This document shows, in pieces, positions 1 to 8,727 of a stretch of DNA of 32,325 nt. Position numbers and translations under genes: made by a program. How positions within the stretch are numbered: the stretch's first letter is position 1; every line of letters begins with the position of its first letter. This DNA comes from Myxococcaceae bacterium (GTDB lineage: Bacteria; Myxococcota_A; Polyangia; Polyangiales; Ga0077539), in the NCBI GenBank assembly GCA_004297725.1, contig SCUS01000062.1, forward strand, positions 1 to 32,325, read 5' to 3'. The notes under the pieces were generated by a model. It ran no database searches, was not told the DNA's origin, and saw only the letters and a program-made list of their open reading frames with translations.

Positions 1-126
1 AACCCCAGCGTCGCCGACCACAACGGCACCACCGTCTCCGTCTCCATGACCGGCGTCGCCGGGTACACCAACCTCGAGTGCTACCTCAACGAGCTCGCCG
101 CGCTCCGCGTCCGCAACAACGCCTGA
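1..126 (+). CDS. C-terminal fragment of a secreted protein, possibly a polysaccharide lyase
   Basis: An open frame enters from the left edge and ends with TGA at 124-126, giving the last 41 residues of a protein whose start lies outside the window. The fragment contains GYTNLECYLNEL, close to the DGYTNLEEYLN motif often found at the C-terminus of secreted pectate-lyase-like and other extracellular proteins with calcium-binding tails. That resemblance is the only basis for the functional guess. Third codon positions are almost all G or C, as in the other real genes here. The gene converges on the BrkB-family gene and a strong hairpin follows it at 157-190. Being a coding region is fairly safe; the family is a guess. 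Confidence 0.6.
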   Translation, partial: NPSVADHNGTTVSVSMTGVAGYTNLECYLNELAALRVRNNA

Positions 127-156
127 TCGTCCCTTCGTAGACGCGCTCTCGAGGGT

Positions 157-190
157 GCAGGGGCCCCGTCCTGGTGACGGAGGCCCCTGC
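157..190. terminator. Strong hairpin between convergent genes
   Basis: Bases 157-170 pair with 176-190 to form a 14-bp GC-rich stem with one bulged A (181) and a 5-nt loop. It lies between the stop of the left-edge gene (126) and the stop of the minus-strand BrkB gene (213), where a bidirectional terminator is expected. No clear T-tract follows on either strand, so it may act as an RNA 3'-end stabiliser or a U-less terminator rather than a classical intrinsic terminator. Confidence 0.55.
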
Positions 191-212
191 GCCGCGTCGT
201 GGGAGGCCCTCG

Positions 213-1136
213 CTAGGAGGCGCCCTCGGAGGGCGGAGGGGGCGTCGGGGAGTCGACGAGGTTGAGGTCGTCGGGGTCGGGAGGCGGGGACGCCGGAGGG
301 ACGGCGGCGCGCTCCAGCTCGGCGATGACCTGGGCGCCGAAGAGCAGGATCACCGAGCCCGCCTCCAGGGTGAGCAGCACGATGATGGTGGTCGCGAAGG
401 ATCCGTAGATCAGGTTCACCATCGAGAGGTGCGCGAAGTACCAGACCAGGACGTAGCGCACGACCTCCCAGAGCAGGGTGGCGACGGCTCCGCCGGCGAG
501 GGCGTGGCGCAGGGCCATGCGACCGACGGGCATCACCATGTAGAGGGAGGTGACGAGCATCGCCATCCCGACGATGCCGAGGCCGTGCAGCGCCAGGTGC
601 GGCAGGCGAGCGAGGGAGAAGCTGCGGCCCAGCGCGCGGACGGTGTTGTGCGAGACGACGTCGAGGGCGCCGCTGATCCCGGTGACCAGCACCAGGCCGA
701 CGCCCAGCACCACGATGAAGGCATAGGGGATCAGCGCGGAGACCAGCGGGTGACGGCGCCGCTCCACCACGCGGTGGAAGAAGATCACCTGCATGGCGCT
801 CTCGAGCATGGTGAAGGCCATGCTGCTGAAGAAGAGCAACACCACGCCGCTGACGACGCCGACCACCTCGCGGGCGTCGAGGAAGGCCGCCACCTGCGCC
901 GTGACCACCCGGGCCTGGCCGTCGATCACCAGCTCGAGGTTCTCGGTGACCACGTCGAGGAGGCGGCGCCGGTCCATGAAGTGGGAGAGCACCGCGAGGA
1001 GCACCACGATCAGAGGGACGATCGAGAGCAGCGTGTAGTAGGCCACCGCGCCCGACAGCAGCATCCCCTGGTTGTGCCGGAAGGCGTGAAACACCCGACG
1101 GATGAACGCCCATGGCCGTGAGAACATCCGCGGCAC
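213..1136 (-). CDS. YihY/BrkB-family inner membrane protein
   Basis: The 307-residue product matches the YihY/virulence factor BrkB family, once misnamed ribonuclease BN. Family hallmarks are the early AVAYYTLLSIVPL segment (about residues 30-42) and about six hydrophobic helices near 25-48, 92-112, 134-153, 186-205, 213-235 and 249-272. The tail after residue 280 is Pro/Asp-rich and probably cytoplasmic. The molecular function of the family is not settled; it is an inner-membrane protein. The longest frame begins at GTG 1136, but ATG 1127, three codons in, lies 7 nt after a TATAGT box and may be the true, leaderless start. No Shine-Dalgarno sequence is visible for either. The gene diverges from the cysteine-rich lipoprotein gene and stands alone on its strand. 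Confidence 0.92.
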   Translation of the reverse strand: MPRMFSRPWAFIRRVFHAFRHNQGMLLSGAVAYYTLLSIVPLIVVLLAVLSHFMDRRRLLDVVTENLELVIDGQARVVTAQVAAFLDAREVVGVVSGVVLLFFSSMAFTMLESAMQVIFFHRVVERRRHPLVSALIPYAFIVVLGVGLVLVTGISGALDVVSHNTVRALGRSFSLARLPHLALHGLGIVGMAMLVTSLYMVMPVGRMALRHALAGGAVATLLWEVVRYVLVWYFAHLSMVNLIYGSFATTIIVLLTLEAGSVILLFGAQVIAELERAAVPPASPPPDPDDLNLVDSPTPPPPSEGAS

Positions 1137-1164
1137 TATAGGCAGGCCGGGCGGCGCCCGTCAG
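1135..1164 (-). promoter_or_regulatory. Candidate sigma-70-like promoter of the BrkB gene, leaderless
   Basis: Reading the minus strand, CTGACG (1164-1159) is a 4/6 match to the -35 box, followed by an 18-bp spacer and TATAGT (1140-1135), a 5/6 match to the -10 box. A start about 7 nt downstream would fall at 1128, next to ATG 1127, so the transcript would have almost no 5' leader. The -10 overlaps the GTG at 1136, which argues against that start. Confidence 0.45.
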
Positions 1165-1232
1165 CCGAAGCTCGTGGGTGGGCCGCCCTCGAAACTCGCG
1201 GAAGGGATGGCCGGTGCGGCGCGTCCCTGGCC

Positions 1233-1238
1233 TATGAT
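1233..1238 (+). promoter_or_regulatory. Candidate -10 box of the surface-protein operon
   Basis: TATGAT (5/6 match to TATAAT) lies 8 nt before ATG 1247. No convincing -35 hexamer is visible at normal distance. The spacing matches the BrkB promoter on the opposite strand and the box before the kinase at 22255, and no Shine-Dalgarno sequence precedes the ATG, consistent with a leaderless mRNA. Confidence 0.35.
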
Positions 1239-1246
1239 GCGCGACG

Positions 1247-4200
1247 ATGAGCAGATCGATACTCTGGTTGGCCTCCGCGCTCGCGCTCTCCGCCCTCCTG
1301 GGCTGCAACGGAAGCTCCGTCGTGGGAGGCGCCCAGGACGCTGCCGTCGCGGACATCGGCGTCGACAGCGGCGCCGCGTGCCCGTCGCCGCTCGCCTCCT
1401 GCGTCGGGCGCTGTGTCGACCCGAGCGCCGACCGCGCGAACTGCGGCGGCTGCGGCATCGCCTGCGCCGCGGGCCAGGTCTGCCAGACCGGAGCGTGCGT
1501 TCCGGACTGCGCGCGCACCGAGCGGCTCTGCGCGGGCGGCGGCGACGGGGGCGCGGGGCTGCGCTGCGTCGCCACGCAGACCGACCGCGCCAACTGCGGC
1601 GCCTGCGGGATGGCCTGCGGCACCGACCAGGTCTGCTCCAACGGCGTGTGCACCTTCATGTGCACCGGCACGAGCACCGAGTGCTCCGGCGCCGCGGGCG
1701 ACGCCGGGAGCCCGCGCTACTGCGCCGACCTGCAGAGCGACCGCGCCAACTGCGGCGCGTGCGGCGCCGCCTGCCAGGAGGGCTTCGGCTGCTTCGAGGG
1801 CCGCTGCCGGGTGAGCTGCGCCGAGCTCCGGGTGCGCTGCCCCGCCGGCGACGCGGGCACCGAGACCTGCGTCGACACCTCCAACGACGTGCGCCACTGC
1901 GGCGGCTGCGGCAACACCTGCGCGGTGGGCCAGTTCTGCGTGCGCGGCGCCTGCCAGACGATGTGCGGCGCGGGCTTCACCGAGTGCAGCGGCATCTGCC
2001 GCGACCTGCGCAACGACCGCGAGGGCTGCGGCGCCTGCGGCACCACCTGCGCCTCCGGCGAGGTCTGCGTCGCGGGCGCCTGCCAGGTGTCCTGCGTGGC
2101 GGCGCTCAACAACTGCTCGGGCTCGTGCCGCGACCTGCAGACCGACGTGACCAACTGCGGCGCCTGCGGCACCAGCTGCCCCGCGGGCCAGGTGTGCAGC
2201 GCGGGCCGCTGCCAGGTCTCCTGCGGCCCCGGGCTCAGCAACTGCTCGGGCTCGTGCCGTGACCTCCAGACCGACCGCGCCCACTGCGGCGCCTGCGGCA
2301 CCGCCTGCGCCGAGGGCCTCGTCTGCAGCGCGGGCACCTGCCAGCTCTCCTGCGTGGCCGGGCTCTCCAGCTGCTCGGGCTCGTGCCGCGACCTGCAGAC
2401 CGACCGCGCCAACTGCGGCGCCTGCGGCACCGCGTGCCCCTCAGGGCAGGTGTGCAGCGCCGGCGTCTGCCAGCTCTCCTGCGTGGCGGGGCTCTCCAGC
2501 TGCTCGGGCTCGTGCCGCGACCTCCAGACCGACCGGGCCCACTGCGGCGCCTGCGGCACCGCCTGCGGCGCGGGCCAGGTGTGCACCGGCGGGGCCTGCG
2601 CGGCCTCGTGCAGCCCCGCGCAGACGGTGTGCTCGGGCACCTGCACCAACACCCAGTTCGACCCCGACAACTGCGGCGGCTGCGGCAGCGCGTGCGGCCC
2701 CTACGACAACGCGGCGGCGAGCTGCAACGGGGGGCGCTGCGTGCAGACGTGCTCGCCCGGCTTCGCCGACTGCAACGCCGACCGCACCGACGGCTGCGAG
2801 CGCAACCTCAACACCGACCTCAGCCACTGCGCCCGCTGCGGCGCCGCGTGCCCGTCGCGCGCCAACGCCACCATCAGCTGCACCGGGGGCGTCTGCGGGT
2901 TCGCCTGCGCGCCCAACTTCGCCGACTGCGACGGCAACCCCAACAACGGCTGCGAGGCCGACCTCCGGGTGACGGTCGCGCACTGCGGCCGCTGCGGCAA
3001 CGCGTGCGTGACGGCCAACGGGACGCCCGGCTGCTCGGCCGGGGCCTGCACCGTGGCGTCGTGCACGGCGCCCTTCCGCGACTGCGACTCCAACCCGGCC
3101 AACGGCTGCGAGAACGACATCCGCAACACCTGCGGCGGCTGCGACCTCGAGTGCCGCGACCGCACCGTGGGCGTCGGCGGCGCTCCCTTCGACGGGGCGG
3201 GGCAGCGGGGCACCGCGTCCAGCCCGGCGACGGGGCTGATCGTGAGCGGGATGTCCACCACGACCAACCTCGACTTCCTGTGGGTGGTGAACACCGGCGA
3301 GAGCACCATCGGCAAGTGGGACGCCGCGGGGCAGCGCGAGGTCGCGCGCTACCGGGTGGGCCTGTCGTCGGGCGAGTGCCGCGGGCTCTGCTGCTACAAC
3401 AACGGCTGCAACATGCCGAGCCGCGTGGTGGTCGACGGCAACGGCGACGCCTACGTCGCCAGCCGCGGCTTCGCCACGCAGGGCAGCGTCACCAAGCTGG
3501 CGGCCGAGCGCGTCAACTGCATCGACCGCAACGGCAACGGCATGATCGACACCTCCAGCGGCCCGACGGACGTGCGCCCCTACGGCCAGGACGAGTGCGT
3601 GCTCTGGACCACCAACGTGGGCCCCTCCAACGCCGTGCTGCGCTCCATCGCGACGGACCGCGGCGACACCGCCAACCCCTTCGGGTACATCTGGGTGGGC
3701 GGGTACAACACCCGCGCGGCGTACCGGCTCAACCCGCGCACCGGCGCGACCCTCGGCACCTATCCCCTCTCGGTGAACCCCTACGCCATGGTCGTGACCC
3801 GCGACGGTCGGCTCTGGGTGGGCACCCTCGAGAACGGCGCGCTGCAGTCCGTCGACACCATCGGGCTCACCGTGGGCCCGGTGGTTCCGTACCCGCTGGC
3901 CCGGCGCATCTCGAGCTGCGCCGGGGCCTACGGGATGACCTCCGACGGGCGAGGGAGGGTGTGGCTCGCGGGCTGGTCGTGCCGCGACGCGATCGCCTAC
4001 GACCCGGCGCTCAACTCCTGGACCCGCGTCGACACCACGGGCTACGTCACCGGCACCGGCACCTCCGGGCGAGGCATCACCATCGGCGCCGACGGGCGCG
4101 TGTGGATGACCTACGCGACCCCCGGCGACAGCCTCTCCGGCGGCCTCCTCTACTGGGACTCCAACGCCTTCGTCCCGGACGGGACGATCCCCGGGTCGGC

Positions 4201-4738
4201 GATCACCCGGGTGCCGATGCCGGGCAACTTCAACGGCCCCTCGGCGGTGGGCGTCGACCGCGTGGGCAACGTGTGGCTCGCCCACTACCTCGCCCCGTCG
4301 GCGCTGATCCGCTACTCGCCCGAGACCAACTCCTCGGTGGTGCTCTTCGGCGCCAACCAGGTCTACTCGTACTCCGACTTCACCGGCTCGGTGCGGCGCG
4401 TGAGCATCGCCCAGGGCACCTACGAGGAGACCATCGACCTCGGCTGCGACGCCCCGCTCCTCACCACCTTCACCTGGAACTCCACCACCCCGGCGGGCAC
4501 CACCATCAGCTTCGCGGCGCGCTCCGCGAGCACCACCGGGGCCCTCGGCGCGGCCACGCCGGTGACCCTCGCCCTCGCCCCGCGCGACACCTCGCCCACC
4601 AACGCCGCGGCCGCCTTCGTGGCCGCAGGGGTCGCGCCGGCGAGGCACTTCCGGCTGACCATCTCGATGCAGGCCGCCGAGAGCGGCGGCACCCCGGTGC
4701 TGCAGTCGTTCAACCTCGGCTGGCGCTGCCCCCGCTGA
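1247..4738 (+). CDS. Cysteine-rich tandem-repeat lipoprotein with beta-propeller (MXAN_6577-like)
   Basis: The 1163-residue product starts with a lipoprotein signal peptide; the lipobox LLGC places the acylated cysteine at residue 20. About 13 cysteine-rich modules follow (residues 45-635), with the pattern CSGSCRDLQTDRANCGACG then C-x6-C-x4-C-x3-C. The last three modules also carry D-C-D/N-x-N/D-x-x-x-G-C-E. This resembles the cysteine-rich repeat proteins annotated in Myxococcus as MXAN_6577-like. Residues about 650-1060 form a propeller of the NHL/virginiamycin-B-lyase type, with repeated DGxGxVW blades (VVDGNGDAYVA, VVTRDGRLWVG, ITIGADGRVWM) and a possible calcium loop DRNGNGMID. A beta-sandwich-like tail ends the protein. 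The role is probably cell-surface binding; the ligand is unknown. It is first in a four-gene unit, with the next start 16 nt downstream. Confidence 0.88.
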   Translation: MSRSILWLASALALSALLGCNGSSVVGGAQDAAVADIGVDSGAACPSPLASCVGRCVDPSADRANCGGCGIACAAGQVCQTGACVPDCARTERLCAGGGDGGAGLRCVATQTDRANCGACGMACGTDQVCSNGVCTFMCTGTSTECSGAAGDAGSPRYCADLQSDRANCGACGAACQEGFGCFEGRCRVSCAELRVRCPAGDAGTETCVDTSNDVRHCGGCGNTCAVGQFCVRGACQTMCGAGFTECSGICRDLRNDREGCGACGTTCASGEVCVAGACQVSCVAALNNCSGSCRDLQTDVTNCGACGTSCPAGQVCSAGRCQVSCGPGLSNCSGSCRDLQTDRAHCGACGTACAEGLVCSAGTCQLSCVAGLSSCSGSCRDLQTDRANCGACGTACPSGQVCSAGVCQLSCVAGLSSCSGSCRDLQTDRAHCGACGTACGAGQVCTGGACAASCSPAQTVCSGTCTNTQFDPDNCGGCGSACGPYDNAAASCNGGRCVQTCSPGFADCNADRTDGCERNLNTDLSHCARCGAACPSRANATISCTGGVCGFACAPNFADCDGNPNNGCEADLRVTVAHCGRCGNACVTANGTPGCSAGACTVASCTAPFRDCDSNPANGCENDIRNTCGGCDLECRDRTVGVGGAPFDGAGQRGTASSPATGLIVSGMSTTTNLDFLWVVNTGESTIGKWDAAGQREVARYRVGLSSGECRGLCCYNNGCNMPSRVVVDGNGDAYVASRGFATQGSVTKLAAERVNCIDRNGNGMIDTSSGPTDVRPYGQDECVLWTTNVGPSNAVLRSIATDRGDTANPFGYIWVGGYNTRAAYRLNPRTGATLGTYPLSVNPYAMVVTRDGRLWVGTLENGALQSVDTIGLTVGPVVPYPLARRISSCAGAYGMTSDGRGRVWLAGWSCRDAIAYDPALNSWTRVDTTGYVTGTGTSGRGITIGADGRVWMTYATPGDSLSGGLLYWDSNAFVPDGTIPGSAITRVPMPGNFNGPSAVGVDRVGNVWLAHYLAPSALIRYSPETNSSVVLFGANQVYSYSDFTGSVRRVSIAQGTYEETIDLGCDAPLLTTFTWNSTTPAGTTISFAARSASTTGALGAATPVTLALAPRDTSPTNAAAAFVAAGVAPARHFRLTISMQAAESGGTPVLQSFNLGWRCPR
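1379..3155 (+). repeat. Intragenic cysteine-rich tandem repeat tract
   Basis: About 13 in-frame modules encode the disulphide-rich region of the lipoprotein. Modules 5 to 9 (1967-2611) are exactly five units of 129 bp, 43 codons each. Modules 7 to 9 are nearly identical at the DNA level: the same 35-nt stretch recurs at 2345 and 2474 with a single base difference. Outer modules are more diverged and vary in length, indicating recent expansion in the centre. Confidence 0.9.
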
Positions 4739-4754
4739 ATCCGCTCCCGCCCTC

Positions 4755-6518
4755 GTGACTCCTCCCTCCCGACTCCTCCTCGCGCTCCTCCTCCTCAGCT
4801 CCGCCGCGTGTCGACGCCGCCCCGTTCCGGCGGGGCGCTCGTGGCGGTGGGAGAACCCTGTTCCGCAGGGCAACCGGCTGGCGGCGACGTGCATCGAGCG
4901 CGGCGGCCGGGCCTTCGCCGTCGGTCAGCTCGGCACCGTACTCACCCGCGACGCCCGCGGCGCCTGGCGCCCGGTGCGCACCGGCGAGCGAGGCGACCTG
5001 CACGGCGTCGCGTGCACCGACCAGGGCGTGGTGGTCGTCGGCGCGCGAGGCCTCATCCTCCGCTCGGCCGACCATGGCGCGTCCTGGCAGCGGGTCCGCT
5101 CCGGCACCGCCGCGGATCTCTGGTCGGTCACCTCCTCAGGCCGCCGGGTGCTCGCCGTCGGCGCGGGCGGCGCGGCGCTGCGCTCGGACGACGGAGCCCG
5201 CTGGACCCCGGCGGCCTCCCCCCCCGACGCCGACCTCTACGGGGCCTGGACCGACGGGCGCCTCGCGCTCGCGGCCGGGCGAGGGGGCGCGGTGTTCCGC
5301 TCGACGGACGGCGGCGCGCGCTGGGCGCGGGTGGAGACCGGCCTCACCACCTCGCTCACCGGCGTGTGGGCGAGCGGCCCCGACGACGCCTACGTGGTGG
5401 GCGCCGGGGGCACCATCCTGGTCTCCAACGACGCCGGCTCCCGCTGGACCATCCTCCCCCGCAGCGTCACCGAGGACCTGCTCGCCGTCACCGGCCGCGG
5501 CCGCGGGGACGTCTACGTCTCGGGCGCCGCCGGGGCGCTGCTGCACGCTCGCGACGGGGTGCAGTTCATGAGGGAGGGCAGCGACACCACCTCCGACCTC
5601 GTCGCGCTCGCCGCGCGCGATCGGGAGCTGGTCGCGGTGGGCCCCCGCGGGGTGATCACCGAGCGCTCGGGCGACGCCCCGTGGCGAGCTCGCCTGGGCG
5701 GGCACCGCGGCTCGCTCCACGCCGTGTGGCGGGGGCGCGACGGCGTGGCGTGCGCCGCGGGGGCGGGGGGAGTGATCCTCTGCCGCGATCCGGCCCACGG
5801 GTGGAAGCGCATGCCCTCGGGCATGAACGTCAACCTCTCGGGCATCGCGGGCGACGGCGCCGGGACCCTGGTCGTGGTGGGCGACAACGGGACCATCCTC
5901 CGCAGCGAGGACCAGGGCCGCGCCTGGACGCTGGTGCCGCCGATCGACGACAAGATCCTCTCGGCGGTGTGGCTGGGATCGCGCGGCGCGGGGCTCATCG
6001 TGGGGCGCGGCGGCGTGGTGCTGCGCAGCACCGACGGGGGAGAGCGCTGGGCGCCGGTGACCGCGAGCGACGGCCGCGGGTTCATGGGCGTCTGGGGCCG
6101 CGACGACGGCCACGCGTGGATCTGCGGGATGCGCGGCGCGCTGATGCACACGGCGGACGGAGGCGCGCACTGGGAGGCCGTGCAGTCGGGCGTCCAGGGG
6201 GACCTCTTCGCGCTCTGGGGCGACGCCGACGAGGTGTACGCCGTCGGTCGCGAGGGCGCGGTGATCCGCAGCACCGACGGGCTGCGCTGGACGCGCGTCG
6301 ACGCGCCCGTGCAGGAGACCCTGGTGTCGGTCGCCGGGGCGGGAGCGGACGTCTGGGCCGTCGGGCTCGCGGGCCGCGTGGTGCACTCGCGCGACCACGG
6401 CGCCCACTGGCGCTCGCTCCCGGTGGGCACCGGCGACGACCTGACCGCCGTCGCCGCGAGCGACGACCGGCGGGTCACCGTCGTCGGCTACTGGGGGACG
6501 ATCCTCGCGTACCAGTGA
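4755..6518 (+). CDS. BNR/Ycf48-like beta-propeller lipoprotein
   Basis: This 587-residue protein starts at GTG 4755. It has a hydrophobic leader with a lipobox-like SSAAC, predicting an acylated Cys19 and lipoprotein export. Almost the whole mature part consists of repeats of the form V-G-x-x-G-x-I-L-R-S-x-D-x-G-x-x-W, the Asp-box/BNR signature seen in Ycf48-like and sialidase-type propellers; examples start near residues 90, 130, 180, 215, 375, 415, 460 and 545. Ycf48 itself is a photosystem II assembly factor, but in non-photosynthetic bacteria these proteins are secreted propellers of unknown ligand, so no photosynthetic role is implied. The gene sits 16 nt after the cysteine-rich lipoprotein gene, and its TGA overlaps the GTG of the TonB receptor gene, suggesting translational coupling. 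Confidence 0.85.
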   Translation: MTPPSRLLLALLLLSSAACRRRPVPAGRSWRWENPVPQGNRLAATCIERGGRAFAVGQLGTVLTRDARGAWRPVRTGERGDLHGVACTDQGVVVVGARGLILRSADHGASWQRVRSGTAADLWSVTSSGRRVLAVGAGGAALRSDDGARWTPAASPPDADLYGAWTDGRLALAAGRGGAVFRSTDGGARWARVETGLTTSLTGVWASGPDDAYVVGAGGTILVSNDAGSRWTILPRSVTEDLLAVTGRGRGDVYVSGAAGALLHARDGVQFMREGSDTTSDLVALAARDRELVAVGPRGVITERSGDAPWRARLGGHRGSLHAVWRGRDGVACAAGAGGVILCRDPAHGWKRMPSGMNVNLSGIAGDGAGTLVVVGDNGTILRSEDQGRAWTLVPPIDDKILSAVWLGSRGAGLIVGRGGVVLRSTDGGERWAPVTASDGRGFMGVWGRDDGHAWICGMRGALMHTADGGAHWEAVQSGVQGDLFALWGDADEVYAVGREGAVIRSTDGLRWTRVDAPVQETLVSVAGAGADVWAVGLAGRVVHSRDHGAHWRSLPVGTGDDLTAVAASDDRRVTVVGYWGTILAYQ

Positions 6519-8686
6519 AGGTCCGTTCGTCACTCCCGGCGCTCGCGCTCCTCGCCGCCGGGCGCTCGCTCCAGGCGCAGGACCTCGAGGGCGGCGCGGC
6601 CACGGTGCGCAACCCGCGCAGCTCCGAGGAGACCCGCGGCCGCAGCCACGGCGAGGTCACCCGCGCGGACCTCGAGGAGCGCGCCCCCCGCTCCTCCCCG
6701 GAGGCGCTGCGCTTCGTGCCCGGCGTCACGATCCAGCAGACGGCCCACGGTCAGGCGAGCCCCTTCGTGCGGGGCGTGACGGGCCAGCAGGTGCTGCTGA
6801 TGTTCGACGGCGTGCGGCTGAACACCGGCGTCTATCGCCAGGGGCCCAACCAGCACTTCTTCACCGTCGACTCGCAGAGCGTGGAGGCCCTGCAGGTGCT
6901 GCGCGGCAGCGCCTCGGTGCGATGGGGCTCCGACGCGATCGGCGGCGTCGTGCTGGTCACGCCCCGCAGCCCCACGCTCGACCCGTCGCGCTCCGGGCTC
7001 ACGCTTCACCCCGCGCTGCGAGGGCGCTACGGCACGGCGGACGGGGAGCTCGGAGGGAGGGCGGAGCTCGACGCGCAGCTCGGTCGCTCGGTCGCGGTGC
7101 TGGTGGGCGGCGGGTACCGGGGCGTCGGGGCGCTGGAGTCCTCCGGGGCGATCGGTGACCTCGCGACGGGGCGAGCGCCGCCGGTGCCCTACTTCGAGCC
7201 CGACGGTCGCACCCAGCGGGGGACGGGCTTCCAGGAAGGCACCTTCGACGCCCGCGCGGTGGTGCGCCTGCGCGACGACCTCCAGGCCGTCGCCGCGGTC
7301 TACGGCTACCGGCAGTACGACGCGCCCCGCACCGACCTCTGCCCGCCGGCGTATGGATCCGACCGGGAGTGCCTGCGCTACGAGGAGCAGTTTCGCACCA
7401 TGGCCTACGCGGCCCTGCGAGGCCACGCGGGCCGGCGCGTTCGCGACCTCGACGTGGTGCTCTCCTACCAGCGCTCCCACGAGCGGAGGCGCCTCGACCG
7501 GCCGCTGTCGTCGGCCACCAACGGCTTCCTCGACGACGTCGACACGCTCGGCGTCGCCCTGCGCGCCGCCACCCCACGGCTGCGCCTCGCGGGCACCGAC
7601 GCCCGCCCGCTCTCGCTTCGGCTCCGCTACGGGGTCGAGGCCTACCGCGACGCCGTCGCCAGCGCCTCGTGGATCACCTTCACGGACGTCGGCGTCACCC
7701 GCCCCTACGCCCGCGGTCAGTACGCCGACGGCGCGACGATGCTGCAGGGCGGCGCCTGGACCGAGGCCGAGCTCTCGTATGGTCCGCGGCTGCGGGTGCG
7801 CGCGGGCGCTCGGGTCGCGGCGGCCGGAGCCTCGGCGTCGGGCGATGCGGCCAGCGCCACGCAGCCCGTCGACTCCTCGGCCGTCGCCGCCCTCGGGCGG
7901 GCGGGCGTGGAGTGGCACCCCGGCGCCGCGCTGCGCGTCTTCGCCAACGTCGACCAGGGCTTCCGGGTGCCCAACCTCGACGACCTGACCTCGCGCCAGC
8001 AGGCGGGCCCGGGCTTCCAGTTCGAGAACGTCGCCCTCGGCCCCGAGCGCTCGCTGACCTGGGAGCTCGGCGCGAGGGTGCGCTTCCCGTGGCTCGAGCT
8101 CGAGGCCTGGGGCTACGCGATGACCCTCGACGGAGCGATCACCCGGGCGCTGCGCTCCTCCGCGGAGTGCCCCGCGATGACGCCGCAGTGCGACGCCTCG
8201 TGGTCGCGCTTCCAGCTGGTGAACGCCGACGGAACCTCCGTGCTGCTGGGCGCCGAAGGGGCCGCGAGGGTGCTGCTCCCGAGGGGCGTCTCCGTCGCCG
8301 CCACGGTGGCCTGGGCCTGGGGCGACGGGCCCTCGCTCTCGGGCACCTCGGGGCCGAGGGTGCCGCTCTCTCGCATCCCCCCGCTCAACGGCACCGTCGA
8401 GGCCCGCTGGCGCCACGCGCCCTCCGGGGTCTACCTGGGCGCGGCCCTCCGCTGGGCCGCCGACCAGACGCGCCTCGCGCCCTCCGACCTCGGCGACGCC
8501 CGCATCCCCGCCGGAGGAACGCCCGGCTACGCCGTCGTCGACCTTCGCGCCGGGTGGCGCTGGCGGGACCACCTCCGGGTGGGCGCCTCCTTCGAGAACG
8601 CGCTCGACAGCCCCTACCGGGTCCACGGTTCGAGCGTGAACGGCCCCGGCCGCAGCCTGCTCGTCACCCTCTCCACCCGGCTCTGA
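6515..8686 (+). CDS. TonB-dependent outer-membrane receptor
   Basis: The start is taken as GTG 6515, which overlaps the upstream stop (GTGA). It gives 723 residues beginning with a short leader ending near LQAQ, a plausible signal peptidase I site. Further upstream extension in this frame would only read the previous gene out of frame. The plug domain (about 40-150) is clear: SPEALRFVPGVTIQQ, FVRGVTGQQVLLMFDGVRLN, VEALQVLRGSASVRWGSDAIGG. The remainder alternates like a 22-stranded barrel, including FANVDQGFRVPNLDDL and ERSLTWELGARV, which resembles haem, haemoglobin and siderophore receptors. The last residues (LVTLSTRL) end in Leu rather than the usual aromatic residue. The substrate cannot be assigned. 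Neighbouring lipoproteins suggest they are accessory surface factors, but TonB, ExbBD and inner-membrane transporters are absent from the window. Confidence 0.92.
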   Translation: MKVRSSLPALALLAAGRSLQAQDLEGGAATVRNPRSSEETRGRSHGEVTRADLEERAPRSSPEALRFVPGVTIQQTAHGQASPFVRGVTGQQVLLMFDGVRLNTGVYRQGPNQHFFTVDSQSVEALQVLRGSASVRWGSDAIGGVVLVTPRSPTLDPSRSGLTLHPALRGRYGTADGELGGRAELDAQLGRSVAVLVGGGYRGVGALESSGAIGDLATGRAPPVPYFEPDGRTQRGTGFQEGTFDARAVVRLRDDLQAVAAVYGYRQYDAPRTDLCPPAYGSDRECLRYEEQFRTMAYAALRGHAGRRVRDLDVVLSYQRSHERRRLDRPLSSATNGFLDDVDTLGVALRAATPRLRLAGTDARPLSLRLRYGVEAYRDAVASASWITFTDVGVTRPYARGQYADGATMLQGGAWTEAELSYGPRLRVRAGARVAAAGASASGDAASATQPVDSSAVAALGRAGVEWHPGAALRVFANVDQGFRVPNLDDLTSRQQAGPGFQFENVALGPERSLTWELGARVRFPWLELEAWGYAMTLDGAITRALRSSAECPAMTPQCDASWSRFQLVNADGTSVLLGAEGAARVLLPRGVSVAATVAWAWGDGPSLSGTSGPRVPLSRIPPLNGTVEARWRHAPSGVYLGAALRWAADQTRLAPSDLGDARIPAGGTPGYAVVDLRAGWRWRDHLRVGASFENALDSPYRVHGSSVNGPGRSLLVTLSTRL

Positions 8687-8727
8687 CCACTCGCGCCGAG
8701 GGCGCAACCCGCGGAGACTGAAGACCT

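Noticed and set aside
1379..3155. Possible CRISPR-like regular repeats
   Set aside because: The repeats are in-frame protein modules of 129 bp without unique spacers.
4808..6514. Upstream extension of the TonB receptor frame
   Set aside because: Reads the BNR lipoprotein gene out of frame with Arg-rich composition; GTG 6515 followed by a signal peptide is the sensible start.
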